A stretch of 64,000 nucleotides of DNA from Cryobacterium sp. Y29 (GTDB taxonomy: Bacteria > Actinomycetota > Actinomycetes > Actinomycetales > Microbacteriaceae). Under the pieces are notes generated by a model. The model did not search any database, was not told the DNA's origin, and saw nothing but the letters and a program-made list of their open reading frames with translations. The position numbers and the translations under genes were made by a program. Shown here in pieces: positions 44,511 through 55,771 of the stretch. Numbering within the stretch: position 1 is the first letter of the stretch; the number at the start of each line of letters is the position of its first letter. The stretch lies in assembly GCF_002929825.1 (NCBI RefSeq), contig NZ_PJJN01000034.1, positions 124,001-188,000 on the forward strand, written 5' to 3'.

Positions 44511-45514
44511 ATTCCCTACATCGCTCGGAACGCGGCGCGAGCGCCGTCTTCCTCGGCATTCTGCTGGTGCCGCTTATCGGCTTCCTGGCCATTGCACTCG
44601 ACGTCGGCGCCCTCTACGCCGAACGTGCCCAACTGCAAAACGGGGCGGACGCCGCGGCCATCGCGATCGCCCGAGATTGCGCTGATGAAGGCTGCGACAC
44701 CCCTTCCGCCCTGGCCGCCCTGGCCGCCCTGGCCGCCCGCTTCACCAAAGCAAACGCCAATGATCGCGCCGCCAACGTTGACCCGCCAATCATCGACCTG
44801 GATGCCCAAACCGTCACCGTGATTGACTCGACCCGCACCGACACCGGGGAGGATGCCATCCAGCATCCGTTCGCCTCGCTCATTGGAACCGACTCGACGA
44901 CCGTGGACGCCACCGCCACCGCGGAGTGGGGCCATCCCGGCGACGGCCCGGCAGTTCTGCCGCTCGCACTCTCGTACTGTGAGTTTCTGCTGTTCGGCGC
45001 GCTCAACGACGAGGACAAGATCACGATTCGTTACGACGAAAACCATCCGTGCACGCGGGATGGCGCTGAAATCCCGGGCGGGTTCGGCTGGCTCGACCAG
45101 ATACCAGGCCAGTGCGAGGTGCTGGTGGACCTCGACGCCGACGTGGTGCCGAGCCGGCCCGGTAACAGCCAGCCTGTTGACTGTGAGGAGACTCTGGCCG
45201 ACCTCGAGGGCCGAACGATCCTCATTCCCATTTTTGATTCTTCCACCGAGCCCGGCGCCAACGGGGTCTTCCACATTTACGCCTTCGCCTCTTTCAAAGT
45301 CACCGGGTGGAAATTCGCCGGTGGAAACCGCATGCCACTCGTGAACGTCGATAACTACCCGGGGTGTGGCTGCAGTGGTGGCAACTCTCGATTCATCCAG
45401 GGTTACTTCAAAGACTGGGTGTCCGTGGACAGCGCCTTCGAACTCGACGGACCCGACCTCAACGCCGACGTCGTCAGACTTATAATTCCACCTGAACCAA
45501 GGGAGATGCCATGA
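44498..45514 (+). CDS. tadG: TadG-like pilus assembly protein
   Basis: 338 aa, start GTG at 44498 inside the end of tadE. The N-terminal region RSERGASAVFLGILLVPLIG matches the TadE/TadG pseudopilin helix, followed by the conserved DVGALYAERAQLQNGADAAA (Tad_N-type). The remaining 250 residues are extracytoplasmic and acidic. They contain about ten Cys (RDCADEGCDT, NHPCTRD, GQCEV, PGCGCSGG), suggesting disulfides. The von Willebrand domain of longer TadG proteins is absent. The end overlaps cpaB by 4 bases. Confidence 0.87.
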   Translation: MRWLNSLHRSERGASAVFLGILLVPLIGFLAIALDVGALYAERAQLQNGADAAAIAIARDCADEGCDTPSALAALAALAARFTKANANDRAANVDPPIIDLDAQTVTVIDSTRTDTGEDAIQHPFASLIGTDSTTVDATATAEWGHPGDGPAVLPLALSYCEFLLFGALNDEDKITIRYDENHPCTRDGAEIPGGFGWLDQIPGQCEVLVDLDADVVPSRPGNSQPVDCEETLADLEGRTILIPIFDSSTEPGANGVFHIYAFASFKVTGWKFAGGNRMPLVNVDNYPGCGCSGGNSRFIQGYFKDWVSVDSAFELDGPDLNADVVRLIIPPEPREMP

Positions 45515-46257
45515 AAACCCGCCTCATTGGAGCAATCCTCGCGATCGTGCTGGCCGTAGTGGGCACCGTCGTGCTCACCGGTTATGTGCGAAGCGCAGAC
45601 GCCCGTGCCACCAACGGCGCCGAGATGGTATCCGTCTATGTCGTGACCGAAGAGATCCCCGCCGGCACCGCCGCGGAGGCGATTGGCGAGCTCATCGCTG
45701 AGAAGAAGATGCCCGCGGTTGCCGCGGTGCCCGGTCGCGTCACTAAGCTGAGCGCCCTCGCTGGCCGGGTGGCGGATACCACCCTCCAGCCCGGCGAGCA
45801 GCTCCTCACCTCCCGCTGGGTGAACTCGGCCGAGCTCGCCGCGCGCGGCGACGTCAAAGTTCCTGACGGCATGCAGTCTGTCACCATCGCCCTGCCCGTC
45901 GAGAATGTCGTCGGCGGCACGATCAAGGCCGGCGACACCGTCGGCGTGGTCATCACTGCGTCGATGAAGCCCGCCGGCGGCACCGAGGAGCAGCCGGTGA
46001 GCAAGCAGGTCTTTCACAAGGTGCTCGTGACCTCCGTACAGGCGGGAACCAAGACGTCGCCTGCGAAGGGTGAGGAAGGAGCGGATGCGGCGTCCGAGCC
46101 GGTCAGCTCGGTCATGGTCACCCTCGCCCGCACCACGCTCGACATTGAAAAACTCGTCTGGGGCCAGACGTTTGGCTCGGTGTGGCTCACCCTGGAGACC
46201 GAGGAAGCCGACGAGACCGGCTCGCGCATCGTCGACGGCAACGCGGTCTTCGAATGA
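45511..46257 (+). CDS. cpaB: CpaB/RcpC-like pilus assembly protein with SAF domain
   Basis: 248 aa. One N-terminal transmembrane helix (IGAILAIVLAVVGTVVLTGY), then an extracytoplasmic SAF domain (VYVVTEEIPAGTAAEAIGEL, LQPGEQLLTSRWVN) and the RcpC region (TIALPVENVVGGTIKAGDTV, VMVTLARTTLDIEKLVWGQT). CpaB is thought to link the Tad base to the envelope or to handle glycans in the wall. ATG with AGGGAG upstream; overlaps both neighbours by 4 bases. Confidence 0.92.
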   Translation: MKTRLIGAILAIVLAVVGTVVLTGYVRSADARATNGAEMVSVYVVTEEIPAGTAAEAIGELIAEKKMPAVAAVPGRVTKLSALAGRVADTTLQPGEQLLTSRWVNSAELAARGDVKVPDGMQSVTIALPVENVVGGTIKAGDTVGVVITASMKPAGGTEEQPVSKQVFHKVLVTSVQAGTKTSPAKGEEGADAASEPVSSVMVTLARTTLDIEKLVWGQTFGSVWLTLETEEADETGSRIVDGNAVFE

Positions 46258-47563
46258 GCCGCCTACTGCTGATCGGCAACAGCCATGGATTCGAGACCCG
46301 CCTGCACATTCTCTTCGGGGCCGCCCTCAGCCTGGTCAAGGGACAGTTTCTGGCCTTCGGACCTTCGGCCGTGCTCGGTCGACTGCACGCGGCAGACCGA
46401 CCCGACGTGGCTCTGCTCGGGTCAGCTCTCTCCCACGGGCAAACAGGCGTACTCTCGACCGGACTCGCCACCCTCTACCCCGGGGTGGGCATCGTGATCG
46501 TGCGTAAAGACCAGGCGGGAACCGACCAGTGGGTCTCCGACCTGACCATTCACGCGGTCCTGAGCCCCCGCGACGAGCAGGTGGCCCTACTCACACCGAC
46601 CCGTGCGCGGTACTCCCGGGCTGAACCCGACAGCGTGCTGGATCCCCACCGGCCAGATGCGGAAGAAGTACCAGAAGTCTGGCTCGGGTTCGAGCCTGAG
46701 TTGGAATCGGACGCCTTCCCAACTTCGGCCGGGGATCCCGACGGTTCCACCCTTGTTCCGCCGGCCATCGAGACGGTCGCAGCGGCCGCCGGCATCCGCT
46801 GCCAGGTCATCGCCGTCGTGTCGGCGAAGGGTGGCGTCGGCAAGACCACAGTCGCCACGAACCTTGCCGTCGGGCTGGCCGCGCTAGCCCCCCTCTCGGT
46901 GGTTCTCGTCGACGCCGACGTGCAGTTCGGCGACGTCGCCACTGCGCTGTCGCTCACGCCGGCGCACACCCTGCCCGACGCGGTCACTGACGCCGCACAG
47001 CTCGACACGATGGTGCTCAAGACGTACCTCACCCCGCACGAGAGCGGTTTCTACACCGTCTGTGGTGCGGACACCCCGGTCGACGGCGACCGGGTGACCG
47101 GCGAGCAGCTCAGCCATCTGATCAGGCAACTCTCTGAAGTGTTCCGGTTCGTCGTGATCGACACGGCGCCCGGTCTCGGTGACCACGCCCTGGCCGCCCT
47201 GGAGTTGGCCACCGATGCCGTGGTCGTCTGCGACATGTCCGTGCCGAGTGCACGGGGACTCCGCAAGGAGCTGGCCGCGCTGGCCGGTATCGGCATTGTG
47301 CCGCCGACTCGCCATGTAGTACTGAACCTGGGCGACCGCTCCAGCGGCCTGTCCGTGCGCGATATCGAGGCGACGATCGGCGTACCGGTAGATATCGCCA
47401 TTCGGCGGTCCAAACTGGTGGCACTGTCGACGAACCGAGGCGTGCCCATCTTGGCAGACGGCTCGAGAAACTCCGCATCAAAGGCGCTCACCGCATTGGT
47501 GCGCCGATTCGACCCGACGGCGGCGCGTAAACACGGCCGCCTACACCGAAGGGTGGTTGTGGC

Positions 47564-47567
<4 letters not shown>
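46254..47567 (+). CDS. cpaE: CpaE/TadZ-like pilus localisation ATPase
   Basis: 437 aa from the ATG at 46254 (ATGA overlap with cpaB). The N-terminal 120 residues form a receiver-like domain without a clear phospho-acceptor pattern. A variable linker follows, then a MinD/ParA-type ATPase with deviant Walker A VVSAKGGVGKTTVATNLAVG (Lys192, Lys197) and VVLVDADVQFGDVATALSL. DTAPGLGDHAL is the Walker B region. Such proteins place the Tad apparatus at a defined site on the membrane. The C-terminus is basic (ARKHGRLHRRVVVA). Confidence 0.93.
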
Positions 47568-49050
<1,483 letters not shown>

Positions 49051-49054
<4 letters not shown>

Positions 49055-50007
49055 ACGAGGTCATTCTCTACGTCGGGGTTGGGGCCGGACTGATCGCCCT
49101 CCTAGTTCTCGTGTTCCTGGTGATCGCGCCGTCCGCGCCACGCGTGCCCTTGGAACGCCGCCGCGCGCCCGGAGCGATCGAGACGTCGACCCTGACCAAG
49201 ATGACCGACCGCACGGTCGAAGTGATCGATGGCGCGCTCCGCCGGGGCGGCCGGGCTCCGTTCAGCGAGGCGGAACTGGAGCAGGCGGGCATCCGGATGC
49301 AACCGTCAGGCTTCGTACTCATGGTCATCTCTGCCGCCATCGTTCTGTCGCTGCTCGGGCTGATTCTCGGTACCGGGTCGGCTTGGGTCGTGCCGCTCAT
49401 GGTCACGTTCGCTGCGCTCGCCCCGATCGGTGCCAAGGTGCTGATCAGCCTGCGGGCCGGGCGCAGGCGAGCCAAATTCGCCGAACAGCTCGACGAATCG
49501 CTCACCCTTCTCGCCGGTTCGCTTCGCGCTGGCCACAGCCTGCTCCGCGCCGTCGACGCCTCTTCGCACGAGACGGAGTCACCGACGTCCGATGAGCTCG
49601 CCCGAGTCGTGAACGAAACCCGGATCGGGCGCGATCTGGGAGACGCCCTCGACAACACCGCAATGCGGATGCGCAGCGACGACTTTCAATGGGTTGCCCA
49701 GGCGATCGCGATCAACCGTGAAGTGGGCGGCAACTTGTCCCAGGTGCTCGACCAGGTGAGCCACACCATCCGCGAACGTAACGAAATTCGGCGGCAGGTG
49801 AAAGCGTTGGCCGCGGAAGGCAAGATGAGTGCCTGGGTGCTGATCCTGCTGCCCATCGGCGTCTTCACGTTTCTGTTGTTGACCCAGCCGAGCTATTTCG
49901 GCGGTTTCTTCAGCAGCATCTGGGGAATCGCCGCCCTCGTCGTCGCAGCCATCCTGCTTGGGATCGGTTCGCTGTGGATGATGGTCGTTGTCAAAGTGAA
50001 GTTCTAG
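49051..50007 (+). CDS. tadB: TadB-like membrane platform protein
   Basis: Inner-membrane platform of the Tad machine, T2SS F-domain family. 318 aa. Helices at about 5-27, 88-112, 113-135, 262-283 and 288-312; the cytoplasmic F domain (LDESLTLLAGSLRAGHSLLR, VAQAIAINREVGGNLSQVLD, IRRQVKALAAEGKMSAWVLI) lies between. ATG overlaps cpaF by 4 bases. Confidence 0.94.
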
Positions 50008-50016
50008 GAGAATCCC

Positions 50017-50877
50017 ATGCCCTCACTCATTGCCATCCTCGCCGCTCTGGCCGTTGCCGGCGGGCTCGGAGCTCTCGTCGGCATCCTGGTCGGTGGTCGC
50101 GGGCCGCGCGAAGTCACCGCAGGCACCGGCGCGCCCTCGGGTTCGCTCTTCACCGGCGGTTCGTTCATCACGGGCGTGCGCGACGCCGCCCCCAAGGGGT
50201 ATCTCGGCATGCTCGATCATCGACTCGCGCTCGCCGGGCGCCCGCCCGGGTGGACGATCGACAAGATCCTCATTGCAAAACTGGTCTTAGCTGCGGGCGG
50301 CGCGCTCCTCGCGCTGTGGTGGATCAGCGGCGACCCGGTCATGCTGCGGTTCGGGCTCGGCGGTGCACTCACCGTGCTGTGTTTTTTCGTGCCCGACCTG
50401 CTCATTCAAAGTCGGGGGCAAGAGCGGCAGGAAAAGATTCAGCTCGCTCTCGCTGACACCCTCGACCAGATGACGATTTCAGTGGAGGCGGGCCTCGGCT
50501 TCGAGGCGGCCATGGCCAAGGCCGCGACGAACGGCAAGGGGCCGCTCGCCGAGGAATTCATTCGTACTCTGCAGGACATGAGCATTGGCCGCGCACGCAA
50601 AGACGCCTACCAAGCTCTGAGTGGCCGCACCTCGTCACCGGACCTGCGCCGGTTCACACGCTCCGTCATCCAGGCCGATACCTACGGCATCGCCATCGCC
50701 GACGTGCTCCGGGTGCAAGCGGCGGAAATGCGGGTACGCCGTCGCCAGCGGGCCGAGGAGAAGGCGATGAAGATCCCGGTCAAGGTGCTGTTTCCGCTGA
50801 TTTTCTGCATCCTGCCGGTGTTGTTCATCGTGCTGCTCACACCCGCCGTGCTCAGCATGGTCGAAGCTTTCTCGTAG
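50017..50877 (+). CDS. tadC: TadC-like membrane platform protein
   Basis: Second platform protein, partner of TadB. 286 aa with helices at about 3-25, 88-108, 112-132 and 260-282. The F domain contains LADTLDQMTISVEAGLGFEA and FTRSVIQADTYGIAIADVLR, ending with RRRQRAEEKAMKIPVKVLFP. ATG with TAGGAG upstream, 9 bases after tadB. Last gene of the operon; its end faces the converging prepilin peptidase gene 20 bases away. Confidence 0.94.
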   Translation: MPSLIAILAALAVAGGLGALVGILVGGRGPREVTAGTGAPSGSLFTGGSFITGVRDAAPKGYLGMLDHRLALAGRPPGWTIDKILIAKLVLAAGGALLALWWISGDPVMLRFGLGGALTVLCFFVPDLLIQSRGQERQEKIQLALADTLDQMTISVEAGLGFEAAMAKAATNGKGPLAEEFIRTLQDMSIGRARKDAYQALSGRTSSPDLRRFTRSVIQADTYGIAIADVLRVQAAEMRVRRRQRAEEKAMKIPVKVLFPLIFCILPVLFIVLLTPAVLSMVEAFS

Positions 50878-50897
50878 GCGCGACCGGTCTACCGTGC

Positions 50898-51545
50898 TTA
50901 GAGCCAGGTCGGGAGCAGAATTGCGATGAACGCACCCAGCAGCATGGACGGGCCGAACGGAATGGAACTCCCCAGGGTTACCTTTCGCACGGCCAAAGCG
51001 AGCAAAGAAATGATGCCGCCGACCAGAAAGCCTGCGAACAGGCCGAGGAGCACGGTGCTCCAGCCAAGATAGCCGAGTGCGAGACCGATCATGACGGAAA
51101 GTTTCACGTCGCCCATGCCTATGCCGTTGGGCGACACAAGCACCAGCACGAGGTAGACGCTGAAGAATACCGTGCCACCGAGCAGCGCGCCGAATAGCGC
51201 CTCCAAGTGGTCGTCGACCACTGCGGCCAGCGCAAGCGAGACCAGGACCACTGCGGTGGTAGGGAGCACAATCACGTTAGGCAGTCGCTTCTCGACCAGG
51301 TCGACAATGCAGAGCACCACGGATGCTGTCGCAAAGATCAGAAATGGCGCCAACTGGGGGCTGAAGCCAAACTGGCCGGTCAGGAACACGAACAACGCCG
51401 CGGCCGAAACCCCGGCCGTCGCACGAGTTCTCCACCCCAATCGGCGAGGGCTTTGGAGCATTCGCTCGGCCAGAAGGGCTAATGGCACGCCCAGCGCCAA
51501 ACCAAGCGCGCCCGCCAGGATCACGAGCAGAGAATCAGGGGTCAC
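50898..51545 (-). CDS. Short prepilin peptidase (A24 family, TadV/CpaA-like)
   Basis: Membrane aspartyl protease that trims prepilins. 215 aa from a GTG at 51545 (VTPDSLLVILAGALGLALGV); the frame is open to 51644 but the extra residues look random. Catalytic aspartates are visible in CIVDLVEKRLPNVIVLP and in GIGMGDVKLSVMIG. About six transmembrane helices. It lacks the N-terminal CxxC methylase domain present in the PilD of this window, which fits a TadV-like role on Flp, TadE and TadG. However, it lies on the opposite strand downstream of the second pilT. Confidence 0.87.
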   Translation of the reverse strand: MTPDSLLVILAGALGLALGVPLALLAERMLQSPRRLGWRTRATAGVSAAALFVFLTGQFGFSPQLAPFLIFATASVVLCIVDLVEKRLPNVIVLPTTAVVLVSLALAAVVDDHLEALFGALLGGTVFFSVYLVLVLVSPNGIGMGDVKLSVMIGLALGYLGWSTVLLGLFAGFLVGGIISLLALAVRKVTLGSSIPFGPSMLLGAFIAILLPTWL

Positions 51546-51687
51546 TCTACGGAGTTTTGCGCATTTAAGCCCGAACGCATACTCCCATTTTGGGGGTACC
51601 GGGGGCACAACCGGCGGCGCAGCCGGTCTCGCTCCAGTGCGCATCCTGCCGTACGAGTGACTTTACCGCAGCAGCGGATGACGCTGC

Positions 51688-53097
51688 CTAAAGCACCGCG
51701 CGGGAGAACCCGACGTTGTTGTCGGCGTCGTGGCCGGGGTCGTACCCGGCGCCGACCGTCGCGAAGGCAAAAGCCCCGGCCACCGGTTCGGTGCGGTGAA
51801 TGAGCAGTTCGAGCCCGGCAATATCGTGGGCCTCGGCCAGCGCGGCCGTGCGGGTGATCTGCCCCGTGTTGACCAGTTCGGCGAGGTGCTGGTCCATGGT
51901 GTGCATGCCGCGTTCCCGACCGGTCTGCATCATCGACTCGATCTGGTGCGTTTTGCCCTCGCGAATGAGGTTGGCGATGGCCGGGGCGGTGACGAGAACC
52001 TCGGTCGCCGCGACCCGGCCGGCCCCGTCCGCCCACTTCACGAGGGTCTGGCAGACCACGCCCTGCAGGGTCTGGGCGAGCTGCGCCCGCACCTGGTTCT
52101 GCTGGTGCGGCGGAAAGACGTCGATGATTCGGTCAATCGTTTGCGCCGCGCTCTGCGTGTGCAGCGTCGCGAACACGAGGTGACCGGTCTCGGCGGCGGT
52201 CAGCGCTACCTGGATCGTCTCGAGGTCGCGCAGCTCACCAACGAGAATCACGTCGGGGTCCTGCCGCAGCACGTGCTTCAAAGCGGATGCGAAACTCGCC
52301 GTGTCGTGTCCCACCTCGCGTTGGGTCACCAGGGACTTCTTGTGAGCGTGCAAAAACTCGATCGGGTCTTCGACGGTGACGATATGGTCGGCCCTGGTGC
52401 GGTTCACGAGGTCGACGAGGGCTGCCAGCGTTGTGGATTTTCCCGAGCCGGTTGGCCCGGCCACGAGCACCAGCCCGCGAGGCAGCCCGGCGAATGCCGA
52501 CACCGATTGCGGGATGCCCAGGGCTTTGAGGTCTTTGATCTCCTGCGGAATGAGCCGAAAGACCGCACCAACCGCGCCGCGCTGCTGGTGCACGTTGACC
52601 CGAAACCGACTGGACCCACCGGTGACCGCGGCATCCTCCAGCGTGTAGGCGAAATCGAGTTCATGGTCTCGATCGAAGATGACCTGCTGGGCTTGCGTGA
52701 GAATACTGCGGATGGCCCGGTCTGCTTTCAGGCTCGACCAGGCCGGACCGGCGCCCACCGGGCCGAGATCGCCGTCGCGGCGAATGCTCGGCGGAGCGGC
52801 GACACATACGTGCAGGTCGGACGCCTGCCGCAGCACCACCTCATGAAGGGCCTCGATCAGGTCGACGTCGGGTGCGCCGAGCACATCGGGTACCGCCGGG
52901 TCGACACCGCGCGGAATCCAGTCGCCGGGACCGCTACGGAGTGCCACGCGCGTGCGACGACGCTTGGTGGGCAACACACGAATTTCGTCGTGGTGGGTGG
53001 CGCTCACTGCGGCGCTGGCCGATACCGGGGTGAAGCCCGCCAGCTCGCCGGGCATGCGGGTGTCGTGTGGCGCTAGGGAGGTTTTCGGGTCGTTCAT
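51688..53097 (-). CDS. PilT-like retraction ATPase, second paralogue
   Basis: Type IV pilus retraction-type ATPase. 469 aa. Residues 1-85 are a divergent N-terminal extension. Then come ALHEVVLRQASDLHVCVAAP, Walker A LVAGPTGSGKSTTLAALVDL at about 215, Asp box TVEDPIEFLHAHKK, Walker B QDPDVILVGELRDLE, and the AIRNLIRE-type retraction signature as PAIANLIREGKTHQIESMMQ. A 30-residue tail follows. It is closely related to the pilT at 61266-62555. ATG at 53097 with AAGGA upstream. Not directly linked to pilO (221-base gap), so probably regulated apart. Confidence 0.93.
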   Translation of the reverse strand: MNDPKTSLAPHDTRMPGELAGFTPVSASAAVSATHHDEIRVLPTKRRRTRVALRSGPGDWIPRGVDPAVPDVLGAPDVDLIEALHEVVLRQASDLHVCVAAPPSIRRDGDLGPVGAGPAWSSLKADRAIRSILTQAQQVIFDRDHELDFAYTLEDAAVTGGSSRFRVNVHQQRGAVGAVFRLIPQEIKDLKALGIPQSVSAFAGLPRGLVLVAGPTGSGKSTTLAALVDLVNRTRADHIVTVEDPIEFLHAHKKSLVTQREVGHDTASFASALKHVLRQDPDVILVGELRDLETIQVALTAAETGHLVFATLHTQSAAQTIDRIIDVFPPHQQNQVRAQLAQTLQGVVCQTLVKWADGAGRVAATEVLVTAPAIANLIREGKTHQIESMMQTGRERGMHTMDQHLAELVNTGQITRTAALAEAHDIAGLELLIHRTEPVAGAFAFATVGAGYDPGHDADNNVGFSRAVL

Positions 53098-53318
53098 GAG
53101 CGATTCCTTCTCGGAGCAAGCGTGTCGGGTACTGATTGCCGCGAACAGGCAGGGCCGTTCGGGTACGCGACCACTCTCGCCCAGGGTGCGACGAATAGTC
53201 GTTGCAGGCCTCGCCAGAATGGAGTCAGGGTAAGTCTTGTTCGCAGGAGGTCTACGCCACGCGCAACGTTATTGAAGCTCGTTTCGCGGCGGTAGCCCGC
53301 GATCTGGGGGTGTGCCGA

Positions 53319-53987
53319 TTAGCGCTCGAGCAGCACACCATCTGGATCCAGCAGAACGTAGATCGTGCCGAGGATGGTCATATCGTTCACGATCTCTCCC
53401 GCACCGGCATCGGTCGCCACCGTGGAAATCGCGATGCTGCGCTGGCCGTGCTGAAGGCCGGCCACGAAGTCGAAGAGATTGCTGTGAGCACCGGCGATCG
53501 TCAATGCAACGGTTATAGCCAGATAGTTTTCCGGGGTGAGTACCGACGATGTGGCGGGAACAGCGGATGCGACGGCTGCGGAATCCACGCCTGTGCCTGG
53601 CGCCGCCACAGCGCCACCGTCGATTGCCGGTTCGGCGGCGGGCTGAAAGGCAACAGCATCGCTGATAACCAGCGAATCCAGTGTCACATTGTTCTGGCGG
53701 GCAATGATTTCCAGCTCATCCAGAAAATCGGGAATGCCGGCATCTATCGGTACCCCGCTCTGCAGGGTAGCGAGGTAGGTGCGAAGTTCCGCGATTCCGG
53801 CAAAGTCCTGTTTCAGAACGATCAGATCGGCCTCGTGCTCTGCATATTGCGCCAGAATGACCTCACGCTGCGCCGTTGTGGCCTGAATCTCTTCCAATTT
53901 TGGCGCGATCCCCAGCATCCCGCCGAGAACCACCGCCGTGCCAATGATCAAGATCAGCACGGCACCGAATAGTCTGTTGCGCGTCAT
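53319..53987 (-). CDS. pilO: PilO-like type IV pilus alignment protein
   Basis: 222 aa from the ATG at 53987, 4 bases after the pilN stop with GGGGGAC upstream. One N-terminal transmembrane helix (LFGAVLILIIGTAVVLGGML), then a coiled-coil stretch (IQATTAQREVILAQYAEHEA) and a ferredoxin-like PilO domain (FLDELEIIARQNNVTLDSLV, LTIAGAHSNLFDFVAGLQHG). With PilN it forms the alignment subcomplex between PilM and the envelope. The assignment rests on context and topology more than identity. Confidence 0.82.
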   Translation of the reverse strand: MTRNRLFGAVLILIIGTAVVLGGMLGIAPKLEEIQATTAQREVILAQYAEHEADLIVLKQDFAGIAELRTYLATLQSGVPIDAGIPDFLDELEIIARQNNVTLDSLVISDAVAFQPAAEPAIDGGAVAAPGTGVDSAAVASAVPATSSVLTPENYLAITVALTIAGAHSNLFDFVAGLQHGQRSIAISTVATDAGAGEIVNDMTILGTIYVLLDPDGVLLER

Positions 53988-53991
53988 AGCG

Positions 53992-54651
53992 TCACTGTCC
54001 CCCAGCGATGCGATTTGATCGCGCATCTTTATTGATATTGATGACCAGTTCAACGACGTACTGGCCGGTTTCCGTGCGGGTCACCGAACCGGGGTGGGCA
54101 TCCGCATAGCCGGGAAGCGTGCGCAGGTTCGTCAACCACATGGGAACAGCGGGCAATGTCGGACTGGTTAGGCTCAGCGTCAGGCTGGCAACACGCGGGT
54201 TGTACAGGGGAACGCTGCTCTGCTCGTATTCCGCCCACGGCGTGCCGGATCCGACGGTAATCGCCTGGATGGTGACATCAGAGGGCAGACTTGCTCGCAC
54301 GGCCCCCAGGTAAGCACGCCAATCGACCTCGGTGGCAGCAGCCAGCTGCCGCGCCGCCGTTGTCAGGTCGATTTGATTCTGCACAGTGCGCACCTCCGAA
54401 TATTTTGCAGATTCCAGCAGCAATTCAGTGGTGCGGGCCTCGGATGCGTCGAGCCGGGACTGTGCCCGCCCCGCCTCGAGAGACACGGCTGCGACGGCGG
54501 CAATAACGACCAGCACGATGCCGGCCGCAACGATCGCCATAATTCGGCGGAGCAGCCGGCCCTGGCGGGCGGCCTTGAGATCGGGGGGCAGCAGGTCTGC
54601 GCGTGGCTCTCCGCCGAGGATCAGCTCGCGGCCATCCGATGTGCGTTTCAT
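53992..54651 (-). CDS. pilN: PilN-like type IV pilus alignment protein
   Basis: 219 aa. A cytoplasmic start of about 33 residues contains the PilM-binding-like LLPPDLKAARQGRLLRR (family consensus N-LLP). It is followed by one transmembrane helix (IMAIVAAGIVLVVIAAVAAV), a coiled-coil and a PilN fold (LGAVRASLPSDVTIQAITVG, LTNLRTLPGYADAHPGSVTR). ATG at 54651 overlaps the pilM stop by 4 bases. Confidence 0.85.
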   Translation of the reverse strand: MKRTSDGRELILGGEPRADLLPPDLKAARQGRLLRRIMAIVAAGIVLVVIAAVAAVSLEAGRAQSRLDASEARTTELLLESAKYSEVRTVQNQIDLTTAARQLAAATEVDWRAYLGAVRASLPSDVTIQAITVGSGTPWAEYEQSSVPLYNPRVASLTLSLTSPTLPAVPMWLTNLRTLPGYADAHPGSVTRTETGQYVVELVININKDARSNRIAGGQ

Positions 54652-55700
54652 GCTTTACTCCCGAGAGCGAGGCCGAGCGCAGCAACGAACGTGCACTGGG
54701 AGTTTTTGAGATATTCCTGGCTGACATCGGGACCGAGTTCGAGTGCGCCGTACGGTTGCGCCGGAACCACCGGAAAACGGGTCAGCTCGCTGAGCGCGGC
54801 ACCAAAGCCTGCGAGTCGAGCGCCCCCGCCCGTGAGCACGATGCGGCCGATGGGTAGTTCCGGACGACTGTTCGTGAAGTAAGCAATGGTGTTGCGCAGG
54901 CTTTCCAGCAGTTCCGAGGTGATCTCCCGAATGATGGTGGCGGCTATTTCATCTTCTGGTGCAACCTCATCCAGTAGGCCCAGCCGCATTTTGAGCAACT
55001 CTGCCGCCTCTTCGTCAAGGCCGAGGCGCACGCGCAGCGCCTTGGTGAACTCATTGCCGCCGGAAGGAATCACGCGCACGAACTGCGGCACGGCATTCGA
55101 AGAAACCAGTACGCTCGACGAACCGCCACCGATATCAATCTGCACAATCACCTCGGGGGCGGTCACCGCACGGTTGATGGCACGACTGCGAGCGAATGAC
55201 ATGATGTCAACGGTGACGGTGTGCAGCCCGGCCAGCCTGGCGGCCTTGATATGCGACTGCACGACTCCTTTCATGGCTGCGATCAGCAGCCCGGAAATTT
55301 GCGGGCCAGACTCGCCCTCGCTGTCGACCTCGGCAATAGGGTAGAAGTCGAGTAATGCCTCCGCGGTGGGAAACGACAGCAGGTCCTGCACCTGAAATGG
55401 CAGCGACTCACGAATGCGGCGCAGCGACATCTTGGGCACGGTCAGGTTGCGCACGACCATGCGGTGGTAACCCATACCGAGCACGACGTCCTTGGTCGTG
55501 AAACCGCCGGTCGACCACATCCGTTTCAGCGCCGCGGCGACGACAGCCGGTTCGAGTACCTCACCGCGACTGACCGCGCCAAAGGGCAGCGGCTCCTCAT
55601 AGCAGCGCACGAGCACGGGATGATCCGTTTCGGCATCCCGCATCTCTACGGCGCGCACGGCGGTGGTGCCGATGTCGAGTCCGACCACACGAGTAGTCAT
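54648..55700 (-). CDS. pilM: PilM type IV pilus assembly protein
   Basis: Cytoplasmic actin-like ATP-binding protein that binds PilN. 350 aa. Actin-fold motifs: VVGLDIGTTAVRAVEM (phosphate 1), IVQIDIGGGSSSVLVS (phosphate 2) and RIVLTGGGARLAGFGAAL (adenosine). FQVQDLLSFPTAEALLDFYP is a PilM-family segment. ATG at 55700. It follows pilD by about 70 bases; pilM-pilN-pilO form a tightly packed unit. Confidence 0.95.
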   Translation of the reverse strand: MTTRVVGLDIGTTAVRAVEMRDAETDHPVLVRCYEEPLPFGAVSRGEVLEPAVVAAALKRMWSTGGFTTKDVVLGMGYHRMVVRNLTVPKMSLRRIRESLPFQVQDLLSFPTAEALLDFYPIAEVDSEGESGPQISGLLIAAMKGVVQSHIKAARLAGLHTVTVDIMSFARSRAINRAVTAPEVIVQIDIGGGSSSVLVSSNAVPQFVRVIPSGGNEFTKALRVRLGLDEEAAELLKMRLGLLDEVAPEDEIAATIIREITSELLESLRNTIAYFTNSRPELPIGRIVLTGGGARLAGFGAALSELTRFPVVPAQPYGALELGPDVSQEYLKNSQCTFVAALGLALGSKA

Positions 55701-55771
55701 TTGTTTCCCCCAGTAAGAATTTGATCTGTAAGCGGTGGTCGAGAAGTGGGCCTGGCCGTGACAATTGCCAA

